Assembly: GCF_900090045.1 (NCBI RefSeq)
Contig: NC_041785.1
Span: 372,001 to 436,000 of the forward strand
Direction: 5' to 3'
Length of the DNA: 64,000 nucleotides
DNA from: Plasmodium malariae
Lineage: Eukaryota > Apicomplexa > Aconoidasida > Haemosporida > Plasmodiidae
Made by a program: the position numbers and the translations under genes
Shown here: in pieces, positions 39,301 through 51,269 of the stretch
How the letters are laid out: every line of letters starts with the position of its first letter
Numbering within the stretch: position 1 is the stretch's first letter
Notes under the pieces: model-generated
Databases searched by the model: none
Told to the model about the DNA's origin: nothing
The model's input: only the letters and a program-made list of their open reading frames with translations

Positions 39301-40247
39301 ATTAAATAATAGGAACTACACTCAGTTCTGTTTTTCGCAGTTTCTTTAAAATAATTACGTTCTTAAAGATATACAGTTACGTTTAGTTTTATAATATTTA
39401 AATTATATATAAATGTACATATTTTCACTTTCAACAAATTTAATGTCCCCATCAACGTTATACTTAAATTTAATTACACAAAGGAAAAATAATTATGAAG
39501 CAATCAAAAGATATTAATTTTTCCATTTAAGTAGCTTCCTCTTTTAAGATTATTAAAAAAATATACACAAAAAAATAAAAAATATATATTTACATACATA
39601 AAAATACAAAAAATAAGATACTGCATTTCTTTTATGCCTCTCCATAAATATAATGAATATTCTTTATTCTTTTTTTATACAATATATTTATAAAAAGGGC
39701 ATATACACTTTATATACGTTTTAACTCACACAATAAATATATATATATATATATTATATTATATATATATTATATTTCATTAATAAATTAGCAAATGTCA
39801 CAATATCGTAAAAAAAAAATAAAGTATAAATTAAATAAAATTGTCACACTATCGACAAGAAAATAAGCAGTAATCCTTTAAAAACTTTTCTTAAACTTAT
39901 TAAACAAAAAATATAAAAAATAAAATTTATAAAAACTGCTCAGACGTGATTTCTGTATAAGAAATGTATTTTGTTAAAAATTAAAAAGAAAAAAAAAAAC
40001 TTAAACCTATTTTAAATGTTTCTTTTTCATTTTTGAACGGTTAATAACTACCTAAAAAATCAAAGGTACATTTATAATATTCAGTCGACAATTTTATTTA
40101 ATATTTTTGCTTACCTAAAAAAGAAAGTATAAAAATTATTTATTTTTTATGCCACAACCCTGTTTTTTATGAAAATTGATAAAAATTAAAACTTATTTTA
40201 AGTACCATAAAAATTGTTCTTAAAATTTCCTTAAAATTTCCTTTAAT
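36362..40247. other. AT-rich intergenic DNA between subtelomere and tRNA cluster
   Basis: No protein gene is recognised. A small GC-rich patch at about 37458-37540 resembles a C/D-box snoRNA. (TA)n tracts lie near 39095-39118 and 39737-39775. Confidence 0.55.
37458..37540 (+). ncRNA. Possible C/D-box snoRNA
   Basis: A C-box-like AGATGACGA is followed after about 27 nt by a C'-like TTGATGGC, and after about 55 nt by CTGA (37521) and a second CTGA (37533). The core is clearly richer in G+C than its surroundings. The C box is imperfect (RUGAUGA expected), no flanking stem is obvious and no guide target was tested. Confidence 0.3.
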
Positions 40248-40317
40248 GCATCTGCCGGGAATCGAACCCGGGTCACTTCGATGGCAACGAAGTATTCTAC
40301 CACTAGACCACAGATGC
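40248..40317 (-). tRNA. tRNA-Gly (GCC)
   Basis: The minus strand folds as a full cloverleaf. The acceptor stem is GCATCTG/CAGATGC, and the anticodon arm is CTTCG-TTGCCAT-CGAAG with anticodon GCC. The T arm is CCGGGTTCGATTCCCGG. There is no intron. It is the first of five tRNA genes within 4 kb and reads GGC/GGU glycine codons. Confidence 0.97.
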
Positions 40318-40823
40318 TTACATTTATTTGCGCTCCTACCATTTTATATATATAAGTAAAATTATATGCTAAAGCAACTACAGCAAATGCTACATACGCT
40401 CATTTTAATTTATCTTCATACATATATATATATATATATGTACATTTATGGATATTTATTCTTATGCTTTTTTTTTTTATTAATTCTATAAAGAGGGGCA
40501 TTAAATTAATATATCAATAAAATATTTAAATTTAAAAAGAAAATTTTATCTTTTAAAAAAAAAAAAACCATAATTTTTGTTGCATACCAAAAAATATATT
40601 CTGCAGTTCAATTCAATTGTTAAACAAATCTTAAATATGATTGAATATAATTATGATTTGAGAAAATAAAAATATTTGTTAGCATATCATCACTTTTGTT
40701 ATTTTTACTTAGTTTATTTACATTTCGAAAAATGTGTGAAGATTTCTTACCAGTTATATTTAAAGTTATATATAACTTTATAATTATTAAATAATCGTTT
40801 ACCTTTTAATATAATCATTAAAT
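40318..40823. other. Spacer between tRNA-Gly and tRNA-Cys
   Basis: AT-rich DNA with a (TA)n run near 40420 and poly-T. No other feature is seen. Confidence 0.6.
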
Positions 40824-40894
40824 GGGCGTGTAGCTCAGCGGTAGAGCAGCTGACTGCAGATCAGCGGGTCCATGGTTCAAATCCGTGCGCGCCC
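40824..40894 (+). tRNA. tRNA-Cys (GCA)
   Basis: Cloverleaf with acceptor GGGCGTG/CGCGCCC. The anticodon arm is GCTGA-CTGCAGA-TCAGC with anticodon GCA. The T loop is GGTTCAAATCC and the D arm is AGCTCAGCGGTAGAGC. There is no intron. A T4 run follows closely, consistent with polymerase III termination. Confidence 0.97.
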
Positions 40895-42321
40895 TATTTT
40901 TATTGACAAATTAAACTTAAAAAAAGTTTTTATTAATTTTTTATCAACATAATAAAAAATTCATTTTACTGATATACACAAAGAATAGCAAAATACGCTA
41001 TTATTTGATTAAATTTTAGCTTAAATTTGGCTTATCGCCTGTGAAGGTAGAATGACATAATTATTGTATTATTTATTACATTATTTACTTAATAAGGCAA
41101 ACATTCATTCTTCATTTACATCAATGTTCTTTTGAATAAATAATACTAATACTATATGCGTATAAAAATTTAATAATATTTACACCACATATTTTGAGAA
41201 AAATAAAATCCACCAATAATTCAAGTATTAATTATACGTATAAAATATTATTAAATGATGTAAGTTACGCCTTACACCATTCGTTTTTATATTCCTTTGG
41301 TTCATTTATTACTTCACAATATAAAAATTTTCTAAATATAATAAAACCTAAAGCAATTTTTTTGGTTAGGTATTAATCAGTCAAAATTTCACCTTGTCAC
41401 CACAAATATAAAACTTCAAGATGAAATGGTTATTTTAACATTTTTCATAAAAAAAATAGTTAACCATTTTAACCACTAAGGTTTTATATTATTCACATAA
41501 AATTATTTATGCTACACTTTTACCCCTTTAACTGTTATATATAGTTGAGTATATATACACATACGTTTATTAACTTTTAATTATGAAATGATCTTACTAA
41601 AGTTTTTTCCACTACGATTTCATTATTTTTTCACATTTATGTAAAGTAAAAATTTCAATATTAATTTTAACACAATTTTGAATAAATAGTAACTGTTTTT
41701 TGTAACGTAGTAAATTTCTTATTGAAAAATTTATTTTTGCAGTTCTTCTAGATATATAAAAATTATGTTTCATAAAGTTATTTGTATTTCAAGCAATAAA
41801 ATAAGTAAATAATTTCAACTTTATTTTATATTTACTAACGCATAAGTCATAAAAAATAAGCATTTTTGTACAGGTATTATTTTACTACACTAAGATAAAT
41901 TTCAACGATTATACATAAAATTCGTACTCTTTTAATATATATATATATATATATAATATATGTACAATTTTTAAATATATATATATATATAAAATTTTTA
42001 AATATATATATAATTATATACGAATTTAAAAATTTTTAACTTTTACATTTATATTACAAATTTAAAATGTGTAATATTAATCATCAAATAATGCTTCTTT
42101 TTCCTTTTTATTCCTGTTTATTCATTAATTTTACGTCCTACCTATTTTTTTTTAATATATTAGCTAGTACAAAAATATTACAAAAAATTAAAAAAATGTC
42201 AATAAATATATATATATATTAACGCATTTTTCTTTACCTTTTTTGTAGAAAAATTTTAAAATATTTTAGTTTAATATTAAAATGCTAAATATAACGATAA
42301 ACATATTTTTATTATTTTATT
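40895..42321. other. Spacer between tRNA-Cys and tRNA-Arg
   Basis: AT-rich DNA with (TA)n near 41936-41995. A 60-codon frame at 41194-41376 lacks an ATG and any family signature, so it is not called as a gene. Confidence 0.55.
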
Positions 42322-42394
42322 ACACCAGATGGGACTCGAACCCATAACCTTTGCCTTAGGAAGGCATTGCGCTATCCAATTACGCCACTGGTGC
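42322..42394 (-). tRNA. tRNA-Arg (CCU)
   Basis: The minus strand has acceptor GCACCAG/CTGGTGT (one G-U pair). The anticodon loop TTCCTAA, closed by TGCC/GGCA, gives anticodon CCU, which reads AGG arginine codons. The T arm is ATGGGTTCGAGTCCCAT. There is no intron. Confidence 0.95.
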
Positions 42395-43131
42395 TAATAC
42401 GTTTAAAGCATTTTATGCTCTTTAGTTAAAAAAGTATTTATATACATGATTAAACATTTTTCTCATATTGCAAATATATAAAAATAAAAATCCATGGATA
42501 ACTCATAAATTAAATTCTAAAAGGTTTCGAAAATTTTACAGAATAAAGAAAAATATTTTTAAATATGGTAATAAATTTTTTATAAAATGAAACGAAATGA
42601 AACATAAATAAAAATAAACCATTTGTATTAACATGAATTATTCGACCTTCCATCTTTTTTTTTTTTTAACTTTTCAAAAATAAAAATATGATTACTTTTC
42701 TTTACATTATTCTTAGAAAATAACATTAACATAAAATTTATTTGGAACATTTAATTTTTATGAACTCCAAAATTATCGATAATGCAATTTCAATATAAAT
42801 AATGGTTACCATAAAAATTTTTATGTACATATATATACATATATACGTTTATATTTATAAGCTTTTGAATTTATATTATATATTTTAAACATGAACAATG
42901 TATGAATAAACTTAAAATATTAGGAAAGGGGTAAAACTCGATTTTTAAAATATGTGTTATAATATATTTCTTACGCAAGTGCATATAATAAATAAAAAAC
43001 GAGCAATAAAAAAAATGTGATATAAATATATTTGAACATACAGAATATATTATTTTGATAGGGAGAAAATTTTATTTCATAAATAATCCTATGATTTAAT
43101 AAAACTCATTGAATGCTTTATATAACTTATT
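42395..43131. other. Spacer between tRNA-Arg(CCU) and tRNA-Trp
   Basis: AT-rich DNA. No feature is recognised. Confidence 0.6.
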
Positions 43132-43202
43132 GGGCCTATGGCGCAACGGTAGCGCGTCTGACTCCAGATCAGAAGGCTGGGGGTTCGAATCCCTCTGGGC
43201 TC
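43132..43202 (+). tRNA. tRNA-Trp (CCA)
   Basis: The acceptor is GGGCCTA/TGGGCTC (with G-U pairs). The anticodon arm is TCTGA-CTCCAGA-TCAGA with anticodon CCA. The T arm is GGGGGTTCGAATCCCTC. There is no intron. Confidence 0.96.
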
Positions 43203-44139
43203 AAATTCATAGGAAAAATATAAATGAAAATATATATAAAATTAATATTAAAAAATATTAAAAGAAAATAATATTAAAAGAAAATTATAATGGTTGAGGA
43301 TACAAAAAATAATATATATATATGTATATTACATATAAATAAAATATGTAAATATTCAAATGATATCATAACAAGATTCTTAATCTATTCACAATATATG
43401 AACCATATAACGTTTTAAAGAAAATTTGATCATTTTTAAAATGAATAATTAAAAAATATTAAAATTAAACAAATAAAAGGACTAAAAAGGACTAAATAAA
43501 TAAATTTATCAATCCAATTGTGCAAGTACTATTTAAACATTAAAAATTTTTAATACAGAAGAGTTACGAAAAAATGAGCATTATTTATATATAAAGAACT
43601 CTTGCATTAGTCGTATTTATTCTGTTAAAATAACATTTTTATATTATTCCAAAAATTTACTATTAAAAAAATTATTATAAAATTAAAAGAATTTTCTTCA
43701 TTCGAATGATTCAACCAGATTTGCAAAACTTTATGGCTTTGCCTTAAAAATTAGCAGTTTTGAAGATTATATAATCACTTTCTTATAAATCAACACACAT
43801 CTGTTCTCCTTTATTAAAATCCTTTAAAGTGTATATTTCATATTATATTTTCTTTTGTTTTAATCCATAATTAAGCCTTTTTTTGCATGACTTATTTTAT
43901 AAACTAATAAAATAGTCTAACTTGTGTTATTGAACTATAAATATTATACAATATATATGTTTTTAAAGCGTAAACACTTTCTCAAAAAATAATTAATTAG
44001 TATAACATAATTGAACTATATATTATAAAATGATTCATTCATACATTAAATTTTGAAATGAAAAAAAAATGCTTTATACCCATAAAGGATTTTCAAAATA
44101 TCTTACAATAAAATTTTATTTAAAAAAAAATTTTTTATT
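43203..44139. other. Spacer between tRNA-Trp and tRNA-Arg(ACG)
   Basis: AT-rich DNA. No feature is recognised. Confidence 0.6.
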
Positions 44140-44212
44140 AGGCCGGGCAGGAGTCGAACCCACGACCTCCCGATCCGTAGTCGGGCATTCTATCCAGCTG
44201 AACTACCGGCCC
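44140..44212 (-). tRNA. tRNA-Arg (ACG)
   Basis: The minus strand has acceptor GGGCCGG/CCGGCCT. The anticodon arm is CCCGA-CTACGGA-TCGGG with anticodon ACG, whose first base is normally modified to inosine and reads CGU/CGC/CGA. The T arm is GTGGGTTCGACTCC. There is no intron. Confidence 0.96.
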
Positions 44213-44687
44213 TTAGATTATTTTTTGCATATCATTTTATTATATTAATTTTATAACTGAACTGCGCTTATTATTACTCGTAAAAACCAAGTGAAATAAA
44301 AATTGAATATTTAAATGAATTGAAGAAAGATAAGCCATAAATTCTTCCAAGTACATACATTTTTTCATTTTTTCTTCTTGTACGTTTATTATATAAAATA
44401 ACGCTCATTTTTTATGAATATTACGTTAAAGCAATATTTACCCTCCATATGATATATTTACATAGTATTAGACTAACTTGTCTCAGTAAAAGCATAAAAA
44501 TTAATTTTCATACAAAAATTATTCTACATAACAATTCATTTTTAACAACCTTCATGTTAAACATAATAAAAAATTAAAATGTAATCAATTCATCAATTCG
44601 TGCTATTCCAATTTATAAAGATGTTTTAACTAGGGCGACTTACATTTTTTGCCATTATGAATGTTCATTTCCTTACAAATACACATT

Positions 44688-44730
<43 letters not shown>

Positions 44731-45857
44731 TTGTTTAAATTGACACATATTCTATAATTTATTAAAGAAAGAATACTATTTATCCTTATAATTATAATAG
44801 TGTTTTATTTTATTCCCATATATATGTTATATTATTAAGAAAAAGCACATGTCAAAATATTTATTTTAAGAAAAAACAAAATCACCATAAAACTACAAAC
44901 ATAAAATGTACATCATCTAGGTATAAATAATTCATTGTAAATTGAGAAAAGACTAATTTACACTATATAACAAATATAACAAAGTGGAAATGCATTTTTC
45001 TCCAGAGATAATTTAATATATATTTGTTTTTAATACATATAAAAATAACCAATTATTACATACAAATTTAAACTTTTATGTTAAACTTTAAAAAAAATAT
45101 GAATTATAAAAGATATAATTTGTTTTATAAAAAAACAATAAAGAAAGAATGAAAAAAAAATTCATTACCTTGTTATACAAATATAATTAGAACTTTAATT
45201 ATATATAAATATAGAAAATATTAAATATTTAAATTTTGAATGTAATGTTTTTTATTTTAATTTAAAACATTTTAAGTGAAAATACTCTGCAGGCACATTA
45301 ATATAATAAACGAAAAAAAGAAAATAAATAATAAATACCATAAAATACAATGCTGCTACAATTTTCTATAAAAATAAATAATTTATCACAATTATAGCAA
45401 CATACATGGAAAATAAAATTTTTAAAGATATTTGCTGGATAAATTTTTTTTTAATAGTAGTACCATCGTCCCTTTTTTATTTTTTCAAATAGAATAAAAA
45501 ATCATTTATAATCATATATAAATACAATTCAGAAAACCATCCACAAGATATGTCAGCTTTTTATATTCAATAGGATATTGTAAATTAAAGATTACCAAAA
45601 CAATGTTTAATTTTTTAAATTATACAAACGTTTAAACCACTTTTAAGAGAAAAATATTTAAAATTACGTAGAAACATATTTTACTTTTATTAAGGTGGAC
45701 AAAGCACATATATACTTTTGTGATGTAAAACTTAAAAAAAAAAAACACATAAAAACACATGAAAACTTATGAGAACACATAAAAATATTTGAAAACATAT
45801 AAGAACGCATAAGAACACATAATAACATATAAGAACATAAAAGAACAAAAAAGCAAA
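44213..45857. other. Intergenic DNA upstream of the U2A' gene
   Basis: AT-rich DNA with a (TA)n run at about 44693-44730. Just before the start codon, about 45735-45850 is a degenerate array of an AAGAACACAT-like 10-bp unit. Confidence 0.6.
45735..45850. repeat. Degenerate 10-bp repeat (AAGAACACAT type) before the U2A' start
   Basis: About ten imperfect copies of RAGAACAYAT or RAAAACAYAT end only a few bases before the start codon at 45858, so the array would form the 5' untranslated region or core promoter. Confidence 0.7.
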
Positions 45858-47236
45858 ATGCGAATAACAGTAGATATGATAAACGAGGCATATCAATCAA
45901 AAAACCCAGTTAATGAAAACACTATATCTTTAAGAGGTATTTAATTAAAACATATTAAAGAGAATTTTAAGAGCTAAATCAAAAGTTTTAAATAGTAAAT
46001 GAACTCATATATACTTAAAAATGAAACTTGTGCGTATATAAGATATACCCATTTGCGTAAAATTATGGTATATGAATTTTAAAATTACGTATAATTCGTG
46101 TACATATACATATGCGTGCACATACATGTACACTTATACATTATATATATGTACACCTGTAACTATATGTGCATCACTGTTAATAAATAACGAGAAAGAC
46201 ATAAAATTAAAACTTATCCCCAAAAGTACATACAAACAACCCCTTTATAGCACTTCATCACCTTGTTCTGTTTTCTTTTTCTTTTTTTTTTGCTTGTTTT
46301 TATTATATATATTAATTTTATTCTTGTCTTCTTTACTTTTTAAGGATACAAAATAAGTGTAATTGAAAATTTAGGAGTAACTAAAGATTATTTTGAATGT
46401 ATTGATTTGAGTGATAATGAAATAATTAAATTAAATAATATTCCATGTCTGCAAAGGTTGAAAACATTAATATTATGCAACAATAAAATAGCTAGAATTG
46501 ATAGTGATATATTTGAAAATATACCTAATTTAAATTCGTTAATTTTAACCAACAATAAGGTAATAAGACATATTAAAAATGTTTATAATTTTAAGAGTTT
46601 ATCATAAAATATATATTTACTGTAGAAAGAATATCAATTTTGTAAAATTTTTTCTCCAATATATATATATTCATAAAAATAATATAAATAAACACCTGCA
46701 TAATATTTTTCGCAGATAGAAAAATTAACTGATCTTAACTCACTTTTTAAAGCCAAAAATTTAACGAGACTTAGCTTACTAGAAAATTCTGTATCAAAGT
46801 AATGATGCACAAATATATATGAAATGATAAATTTTTTTTTTTTTTTTTACAATTTTTTAAATATGCACCTTTTCATATTCATGCATTTTTTTTTTTTTTT
46901 GGAATTCTTTTCTTTTCATAGATTAGAAAACTACCGAGAGTATTTAATTTATAATTTACCATCTTTGAAATACTTAGATTTTAAAAAAATAAAAATGAAG
47001 GATCGAGAAGCAGCAACAGAAGTAATGAAAAATTTCAATCCACATAGAAAAGGTACTAAATAAAAGATTTTAATTCTACAATTACTGAATGTATACAATT
47101 GTGACTATTTATATTTTATTATAAATAATTTAAATAGCATCGAATTAGTCTATTTTTCTCATTCCTTATTATGTACATATTATCCATAACATTCTAACTG
47201 TTTTTAATTTTTACAGAAAATATTCAACCGAGTTAA
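45858..47236 (+). CDS. U2 snRNP protein A' (leucine-rich repeat), five exons (175 aa)
   Basis: Exons are 45858-45936, 46345-46559, 46716-46798, 46922-47052 and 47217-47236. All introns are GT-AG and the frame is kept throughout. The protein aligns by eye with U2A' (SNRPA1, yeast Lea1) along its length: ITVDMINEAYQS at the start, SLRGYKISVIENLG, ECIDLSDNEIIKL, LKTLILCNNKIARID, LNSLILTNNK, NYREYLIYNLPSLKYLDF, and KMKDREAA near the end. These are the leucine-rich repeats and the capping motif. U2A' pairs with U2B'' to bind stem-loop IV of U2 snRNA in the nucleus and helps branch-site recognition. At 175 residues it is shorter than human U2A' (about 255), ending soon after the capping motif. The start is fixed by homology and the donor just after SLRG. 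Confidence 0.93.
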
Positions 47237-47927
47237 GGACTTATTACACATTTTATACATTTCTTTTTTTTTTTTTTTTTTTGTTTATATAAAAGTACCA
47301 TTTTATAAAAGTATACATCAAATAAAAAACCTGGGTAGTTATTAAATTCTTTTTTTTTATTTTTTTTATTTTTCTTATATATAATTAAAGGGAAAAGGCG
47401 TACACTTAAAATTTTTGAATATTTCATATTTTAGTATATACACACCTTTATACATTTTTTTAATTAATGTGCTATTTTTTGGAAAATAAACTCAAAATAA
47501 AAATTTATATACATAAAAATTATATATTTATAAATATATATATGTATTTTCATCATTCTCATAGCGATAAGTTTTTTTTATATATTATTATTCATATTCT
47601 TGCATCTCCACTGTTACACTTAGCAAAATGTTTTAATTTTTTTCATGAATTAAACTTTTTTTGGTAAAAACAAAGAATTATTTTTATGTAGTAATATACA
47701 GATTTATATATTTATTTATTTATTCTTAATCTATTTTTAATTTATTATTTTTTTTTTTTTTTTTCTCTGTTAAAATTTTAAAACGTAACACCTAAATCAT
47801 TTTTATATAGTTTTAACAATTATTTAAATGAGAAACATGGATAAGCTATCCTTTTTTTATTCAAATTAGCTTGTTCAATTAAAACGTTTACTAGTTAAAG
47901 CATATCCACGGCCATTGCATATACGTG

Positions 47928-47998
<71 letters not shown>

Positions 47999-48435
47999 GT
48001 ACGTATATGTTTATATGTATGCATATATATATGTATGCCGTATGTTTGTAGATCCCGGCGCCTCTTAGTATATTTTCACGAGCGCACAATTTAAGTAATC
48101 TTTTATGGTGTGATTAGCCCAAAGTAGTGTAATATATCCTTTGCGGAAATTCATGGCAATAATCAAAAGTTGAAGAAACGAAAAAAGGCAAACAGGAAAA
48201 ATTAAACTTAACTAATTTAAATTTGGTAAAAATAAAATAATTCATTTGTTTAAATGATAATACAAATTAGGTATAACAGTAAATAACAAAATTTAATTTA
48301 GTTATTGCCTTTATCAAGTTCATACTTGAAGCTGGGTAATAATAAAACCAAGTATTATGTAGAGTAAAAACACAAATAAGACTATGAAATGACTTTATGT
48401 ATTTATTACTTAATACTGAAAAGATGACATAAAAC
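47237..48435. other. Intergenic DNA with long (TA)n and a GC-rich patch
   Basis: Contains about 58 bp of uninterrupted TA dinucleotides (about 47934-47991) and, just after it, a patch at about 48040-48180 with clearly raised G+C (for example GATCCCGGCGCCTC). The latter lies 250-400 bp upstream of the next start codon and could be a promoter element or a small RNA. No protein gene is recognised. Confidence 0.55.
47934..47991. repeat. (TA)n microsatellite
   Basis: An uninterrupted TA dinucleotide run of roughly 29 repeats. Confidence 0.95.
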
Positions 48436-51269
48436 ATGAAATTATTTTTTAAATTGGTTTACTGCATTATTTTCAATTTTATTTGCATATGCTTTAATGT
48501 AGATAAAATATATGAAACGAATAAAACAAATTTGTTCCTTTTTTCCAAAAGTTATAATGTGGTGAATAAAAAAAAACATAAGGCCAGAACGAATATATAT
48601 AGCACGAAGAATAGTGAGAATAGCAATAAAACTCTTTTAAGCTGTGATAAAAAGAATGATGAAACTGAAGCCGAAATTAGAGAAAGAATTGAAGCAGAAA
48701 AAAAAAGAAGAGAACAAATTAAACAAGAAAACAGCTTGTATATTAATGCAAATTTTAAATATGTAAGTAATAATATCCCAATTAATGTTGAAAAAAAATA
48801 CAAATATGAATCCTTTAAATATAGTGAAGAAATACTTACATATATTTTTTTTGTAATTAATTTATTCAAACATGAACAATTTAAGAACAATATTTATAAG
48901 CAATCCCTGGGAAATGAGTCATTACAAAGACAAAAAAATGAATTACACACGAATGAACGTTTTTCCTCTTATAAAAATATTAGTTTGGTTGAAAGAAATC
49001 AAAAGATAGTGTCTGATTTTATACATAAATTTGGTGATAAATTCAAATTTTTTAATAAGAAAGAAAAAATTCAAAGAGAAGATTGGGCAAACATGTTTAA
49101 GATGGAACAAGATGATAAAAATAATTTTTTTAAAAATATAAAAATAAAAAATGAAACAACAAAAGAATATTACTTTGTTATATATTATTGCAATTGGCAA
49201 TATGAATGTATGGCTCTTTACAATGCCTTCCATAATATTTTTAACAATTGTTATAATAATATCAATTTTTATAACATATCAAATAATATAGATGAACAAC
49301 TTGAAGAACAGGGAGAAAATGAAGATGATAAGAAAAAACAAGAAGAAATGATATCCAAGGAAGATTTGCAAAAAATAAAAGAAATGTATATTAAAGATAT
49401 GCAGAATAATGAAATCACAGATGTAGAAAGTCTACTAAGGATGGAGGAAAATCATCAAAGTAACAGTGAAGTTGGTTCGGAACAGGAAAATTCACAAGCG
49501 GAAAATCAAAAGTTAAATGAAAGCAATGAACAAGAAGAAGGTGCAAACAATCAAACGAACAACGATTTGTCTGAATCGCACGCAGAACAGCAAGCCGAAT
49601 CGCAAGGAGATAAAATAAAAACTCTTCAAGAATTAATGGAAGAAGAAAAAAAAAAATTAGATGAAGAATTTTTTTTATACGGTTATTCAAAATATGAAGA
49701 CATGGAACAAATAAAAAAGGAAGAAGAAGCTATCAAGGAAACAAAACAAATTATAAAGGAAGAAAAATTAAGCAAAGACAAGTTAAATAATAAAAGAGAG
49801 TTTAAAAACATTCTAAATGATTTTTCTGTTCACATTAAAAATTATGAAGATTTCTATAATTACGAGAAAAATGATGAGCGAAATTTTGGGAAAAATAATG
49901 AGCAAAATAATGAACAAAATAATGAACAAAATAATGAACAAAATAATGAACAAAATAATGAACAAAATAATGAACAAAATAATGAACAAAATAATGAACA
50001 AAATAATGAACAAAATAATGAACAAAATAATGAGCAAACTAATGAGCAAAATAATGAGCGTAATATCATAATGATAAATCATGCCAACTCAACCGAATTA
50101 GGCTGTGTAGAAAATCAAACAAATGCACCTTTGCTAAATGGTGAATCCTCCATTTCTCGTATTTCCAAAGAAATAAATGAAAGAGAAAAAAAAAATATTA
50201 ATAAAAAAAAGGACGAAATAAAAGAAGTAAACATAAATGTAATCTTTGTCAGATTAAGTAACAGTACAGTTATAGGCAAAACGAAGAATATAAAACAAAA
50301 AATAAAAAAAAAATGGATTTATTCCCATGAAAAAGAGATCAACTTTTACGAATTAATCTTATCGGTTATGCTAAATGAAAATATCTATTATAAAGATATG
50401 CCACATATGAATATATTCTCCCTAAGTTATAATAAAAGAAAATTATTTGACTTTTTTAATGAAGTTAATACAAATTTAAAGTATAGTTTTATTCATAAAA
50501 ATAATGTATATAATATATTTAATAATGTTATTAATAATTATATGGATATTTATAATTTCGACATATATGACAAGAGTAATAGTACGAATGAACAAAATGA
50601 CATTTCATCAAATAACAATTTACAAAATAATATGGTTAACATGGAAAATACAAACAATAAGGAATACGAACAAAATGAGGATATCCTTTTTGAGGAATTA
50701 AGTTTAGATCATGAAATTGAAGATACACATAATTATCAAGTCATATATGACGGAACGACAAATAATACACATGAAACTGATGATATGTCACAGAACAGCG
50801 GTGAAAATCAAAATGATTCCGAAAAAGAACTCAAAACCGTAAATGAGAGAGAGAAAAAAAAAAAAAAATAAAAAATAATAGTCAAAACAAAGTTATCAAA
50901 AAAAAACATAATAAAAAAGAAAAAAGTAAATATGAAGTATTATTTAAACAAAAATATACAAATATCTTTGCAAATAATATTAAAAATAAAATATCTATTG
51001 AAAAAGTTAGCTCGATATCAAATTTTCACACACATGCGAATTATACACTCGATACTTTTAGGGATTTCACATTAAGAGATCTTTTTCATAATACATTAAA
51101 CCATCAAAATTTTAAAATTGATAAAAATTATGTTTACTACTCAAATCATAAAATTCCCAGAGATTTATTCCCATTTATTCTTCAACTCTCATTAGCTTTC
51201 AAATATGAACACAATACTATTTTGATGAACGCTCCCAAAAAAATAGAATTCGAGTTTCGAAATGTATAA
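48436..51269 (+). CDS. Asn/Glu-rich protein with apicoplast-type leader; frameshift in a poly-A run
   Basis: An 811-codon frame from 48436 ends at 50871, immediately after a run of 15 A (50854-50868). In another frame, the sequence stays open for about 132 further codons, from 50871 to TAA at 51267-51269. It keeps coding-like composition and well-formed protein (for example PRDLFPFILQLSLAFKYEH). Sixteen A bases would join the two frames, so the natural protein is probably about 940 residues. The N-terminus has a signal peptide (KLVYCIIFNFICICF) followed by a basic, Asn-rich stretch with few acidic residues (about 25-60). That is the bipartite pattern of apicoplast targeting. Other visible parts are a charged coiled-coil-like segment (RERIEAEKKRREQ) and a NNEQ repeat at about residues 487-542. 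Conserved-looking blocks flank the low-complexity middle. I do not recognise the family. A sequencing or assembly error in the homopolymer is more likely than a real break. Confidence 0.75.
49894..50061 (+). repeat. 12-bp coding repeat encoding NNEQ, about 14 copies
   Basis: AATAATGAACAA repeated in frame: 12 copies of NNEQ, then TNEQ and NNER. The end copies carry GAG in place of GAA, so the centre is the most homogeneous part, as expected from slippage or unequal exchange. Confidence 0.95.

Noticed and set aside
41194..41376. 60-codon frame between tRNA genes
   Set aside because: No ATG start, and no conserved motif; fits chance.
49813..50082. Three repeat-rich frames (ILFI, NKIM and CSLF repeats)
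   Set aside because: They are shadows of the NNEQ coding repeat in other frames and on the other strand.
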